In this document: positions 6,560 to 8,263 of the stretch, piece after piece
Numbering within the stretch: position 1 is the stretch's first letter
Layout of the letters: every line of letters starts with the position of its first letter
NCBI GenBank assembly: GCA_003505715.1
Contig: DNXU01000120.1
Span: 355 to 8,617, forward strand
Reading direction: 5' to 3'
DNA from: Cyanobacteria bacterium UBA8803
Lineage (GTDB): Bacteria; Cyanobacteriota; Cyanobacteriia; Cyanobacteriales; Coleofasciculaceae
Length of the DNA: 8,263 nucleotides
Translations under genes and position numbers: made by a program
The notes under the pieces: model-generated
The model's input: the letters and a program-made list of their open reading frames with translations, nothing else
Told to the model about the DNA's origin: nothing
Databases searched by the model: none

Positions 6560-7993
6560 ATGGCTAACTGTGTACTTTCCTTCAATAAAGATGTCTCTCT
6601 GATTGAAGAAGCAACCGATCAGGTTGTTGTTCAATCACCTTTTGGTAGAAACAATAGTTCTTACCACAACCTTACTGTAGAACAGGTATCGCCGGGGTTT
6701 CTAGCGGTGATGAGCATTCTGGCTGCTAAGGGTGCGACAGAGGAAGACCTGAGTAATTTGGTACTCCAGACTGATGGGGTTTCCCAACTGCCAAATTTTT
6801 ACTACTATCTGCAAAAATTTACCAATCTTGGCCTGATCTGTCATACCGTTCTTGACGATGGCTTACCCCTGGCTATTAGGATTCCCCTTTCACCTGCTGA
6901 TAACTTGGAATTACTTGAGGCAGCAATAGACCAAAAATTCATGCTGTCGCGTTTTGCCTATTGCCATCAAGATCGAGGACAGCTCATACTAGAGTCTCCC
7001 TTATCCCAGGCCAAAATTATCTTAACGAACTGGAAAGGTGCGGCCCTAATTGCTGAACTGGCCAAGCCTCAATCGGCTAGTGAAATCTCTAGTCAGCTAT
7101 CTGGTATTTCGGCAGAAAGCATTCAGCTTTTTTTTAGCCTCCTTCTGAGTGCAAACATGCTTGACAAAACTCCAGAAGGTGATAAGAGTCAGGAAGTAGA
7201 AAGCGATACACTGGCTCAGTGGGAGTTTCACGACCTGCTGTTCCATGCGCGAAGCAGAAGGGGAAGACATAATAACTCGGTTGGGAAAACTTTTCGTTTC
7301 TTAGGCCAGATTGAACAGCCACCCATCGTGAAGCCGAAAATGTCCGATGACATTATTGAGCTATATAGGCCAGATATAGAAAGGCTCAAAGCAGAGGATT
7401 GCCCTTTTACTCGGGTTTTAGAAGAGAGGAAGTCGGTTAGGCATTACCACGATGAACCGATAACCGATCGCCAACTCGGAGAATTCCTTTACCGTTCGGC
7501 GAGAGTTAAGCGCATCTTTACTACCAATTCCGGAGAATTGACAAACCGCCCTTACCCGAATGGTGGTAGCCGTTATGAGTTAGAACTCTACGTGGTTGTA
7601 AATACTTGCGATCGCATTCCGTCAGGACTTTACCACTATGACCCCCAAGACCATCAGCTTTGTCGGCTGAAAGCTCAAAGTCACCATATAGCACCGCTTT
7701 TAGAAGAAGCATATTTGGCCACTGGCAAAGCCTCAAGACCGCAGATTTTAATCATCTTAGCTGCCCGTTTCCCACGAGTTGCCTGGGTTTACGAGTCCAT
7801 TGCTTATTCTCTTATCCTCAAGGGTGTAGGGTGCTTGCAACAAACGATGTACCTAGTAGCAACAGCTATGAATTTGGCTCCTTGTGCAATTGGCTGTGGC
7901 AATGCTGACTTATTTGCAACGGCAGTAGGCACAGATTACTATGCTGAATCCTCCGTAGGAGAATTTATCTTAGGGAGTCAGCCATCTCCGTAA
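6560..7993 (+). CDS. SagB/ThcOx-type FMN-dependent azoline dehydrogenase
   Basis: Predicted to oxidise the azolines made by the preceding enzyme to aromatic azoles, using FMN. The ATG at 6560 follows the upstream TAA by two bases with no clear Shine-Dalgarno, so translational coupling is likely. The 477 residues contain two winged-helix-like segments (about 43-97 and 158-203). Next comes the SagB-type joining region WEFHDLLFHARSRRGRH, then the nitroreductase-fold domain from about 280. That domain has ERKSVRHY (289-296, phosphate-binding Arg290/Arg294), RYELELYVVV, PSGLYHYDP and ILKGVGCLQQTMYLVATAMNLAPCAIG, and ends EFILGSQP. At the place where TOMM oxidases such as McbC have the catalytic Lys-Tyr pair, this protein reads AWVYES, with Val410 and Tyr411. 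It has one HIP1 site (7608-7615). Family assignment is secure; substrate and catalytic competence are not. Confidence 0.92.
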   Translation: MANCVLSFNKDVSLIEEATDQVVVQSPFGRNNSSYHNLTVEQVSPGFLAVMSILAAKGATEEDLSNLVLQTDGVSQLPNFYYYLQKFTNLGLICHTVLDDGLPLAIRIPLSPADNLELLEAAIDQKFMLSRFAYCHQDRGQLILESPLSQAKIILTNWKGAALIAELAKPQSASEISSQLSGISAESIQLFFSLLLSANMLDKTPEGDKSQEVESDTLAQWEFHDLLFHARSRRGRHNNSVGKTFRFLGQIEQPPIVKPKMSDDIIELYRPDIERLKAEDCPFTRVLEERKSVRHYHDEPITDRQLGEFLYRSARVKRIFTTNSGELTNRPYPNGGSRYELELYVVVNTCDRIPSGLYHYDPQDHQLCRLKAQSHHIAPLLEEAYLATGKASRPQILIILAARFPRVAWVYESIAYSLILKGVGCLQQTMYLVATAMNLAPCAIGCGNADLFATAVGTDYYAESSVGEFILGSQPSP

Positions 7994-8052
7994 AATTGCT
8001 GATATCTTCCGATCCAGGGCACAAGAACACAACACAGGAGCATGTCACCTTT

Positions 8053-8085
8053 TTAGGTTGGGTTGAAAAACGAAACCCAACTTAA
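8053..8085 (+). terminator. Hairpin 59 bases after the dehydrogenase gene
   Basis: TTAGGTTGGGTT (8053-8064) pairs with AACCCAACTTAA (8074-8085), with one G-T pair, around a 9-base loop. It is followed by TATATAGC rather than a U-run. The sequence GTTGGGTTTCG...AACCCAAC is, as I recall, a widespread cyanobacterial intergenic repeat. It is the first strong hairpin after the two-gene module and may end its transcript. Confidence 0.5.
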
Positions 8086-8101
8086 TATATAGCAGTCCGC
8101 A

Positions 8102-8135
8102 AGAACCCCGACTTCTCTAAGGAAGTCGGTGTTCT
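8102..8135. repeat. Second hairpin repeat downstream of the TOMM pair
   Basis: AGAACCCCGACTTC (8102-8115) pairs with GAAGTCGGTGTTCT (8122-8135) at 13 of 14 positions around TCTAAG. Similar AACCCCGACTTC/GAAGTCGGGGTT hairpins recur in cyanobacterial genomes, as I recall. It may be a mobile repeat, or a terminator reading in either direction. Confidence 0.55.
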
Positions 8136-8194
8136 GATCTGCTGGCAGCTTATATCGTATCTGGTTGCGTCGATATTGTTACTACGAACCTTTT

Positions 8195-8200
8195 TATAAT
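8195..8200 (+). promoter_or_regulatory. Possible -10 box (TATAAT) at the right edge
   Basis: A perfect TATAAT lies in an AT-rich tract after two hairpins. No good -35 box is present at 16-18 bases; TTGTTA at 8176-8181 is too close. If active, it would start a transcript near 8207 for a gene lying mostly beyond the window. Confidence 0.3.
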
Positions 8201-8263
8201 TGTGGATAGGGAATTGGTAACTTTTAATACAGAAGCTACTGAAAAAACTCTTCCCATTCCCCC

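Noticed and set aside
8150..8257. 35-codon minus-strand ORF preceded by GGGGGA
   Set aside because: It contains promoter-like AT-rich sequence, has no recognisable protein features and runs opposite to all neighbours; treated as chance.

Overview
The window reads as chromosomal DNA of a cyanobacterium. It carries ten copies of the palindrome GCGATCGC (HIP1), which is typical of cyanobacterial genomes. It holds a cyanobacterial-type OpcA, and the gaps between genes contain heptamer tandem repeats and long hairpin repeats of the kind common in filamentous cyanobacteria. All five genes lie on the + strand. There is no evidence for a tRNA, rRNA, CRISPR array or transposase gene.

The first half is housekeeping metabolism. 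The 3' part of opcA (assembly and activation factor of glucose-6-phosphate dehydrogenase) enters from the left edge. It is followed by a near-perfect 104-bp palindrome, then cbiA (cobyrinate a,c-diamide synthase, corrinoid synthesis), a run of AAC/AAAT heptamers, and hom (homoserine dehydrogenase with a C-terminal ACT domain, threonine/methionine branch).

The second half is a two-gene RiPP-tailoring module of the TOMM (thiazole/oxazole-modified microcin) type. A 747-residue fusion of a leader-binding/E1-like domain and a YcaO domain (azoline cyclodehydratase) is followed two bases later by a 477-residue SagB-type FMN dehydrogenase. The first would use ATP to cyclise Cys, Ser or Thr of a precursor peptide to azolines, and the second would oxidise these to azoles. 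No convincing precursor peptide, transporter or protease gene is visible. A 28-codon reading frame just upstream and an isolated TATAAT box at the right edge are the only local leads.

The main points for a second look are these. The dehydrogenase has Val where the TOMM oxidase Lys-Tyr motif is expected. It also has two winged-helix-like segments resembling the leader-binding domain of the cyclodehydratase. The YcaO start codon appears to lie inside a heptamer repeat that has replaced any ribosome-binding site. HIP1 is nearly absent from the TOMM half, with one site against nine in the first 4 kb. The TOMM pair is flanked on both sides by hairpin repeats.
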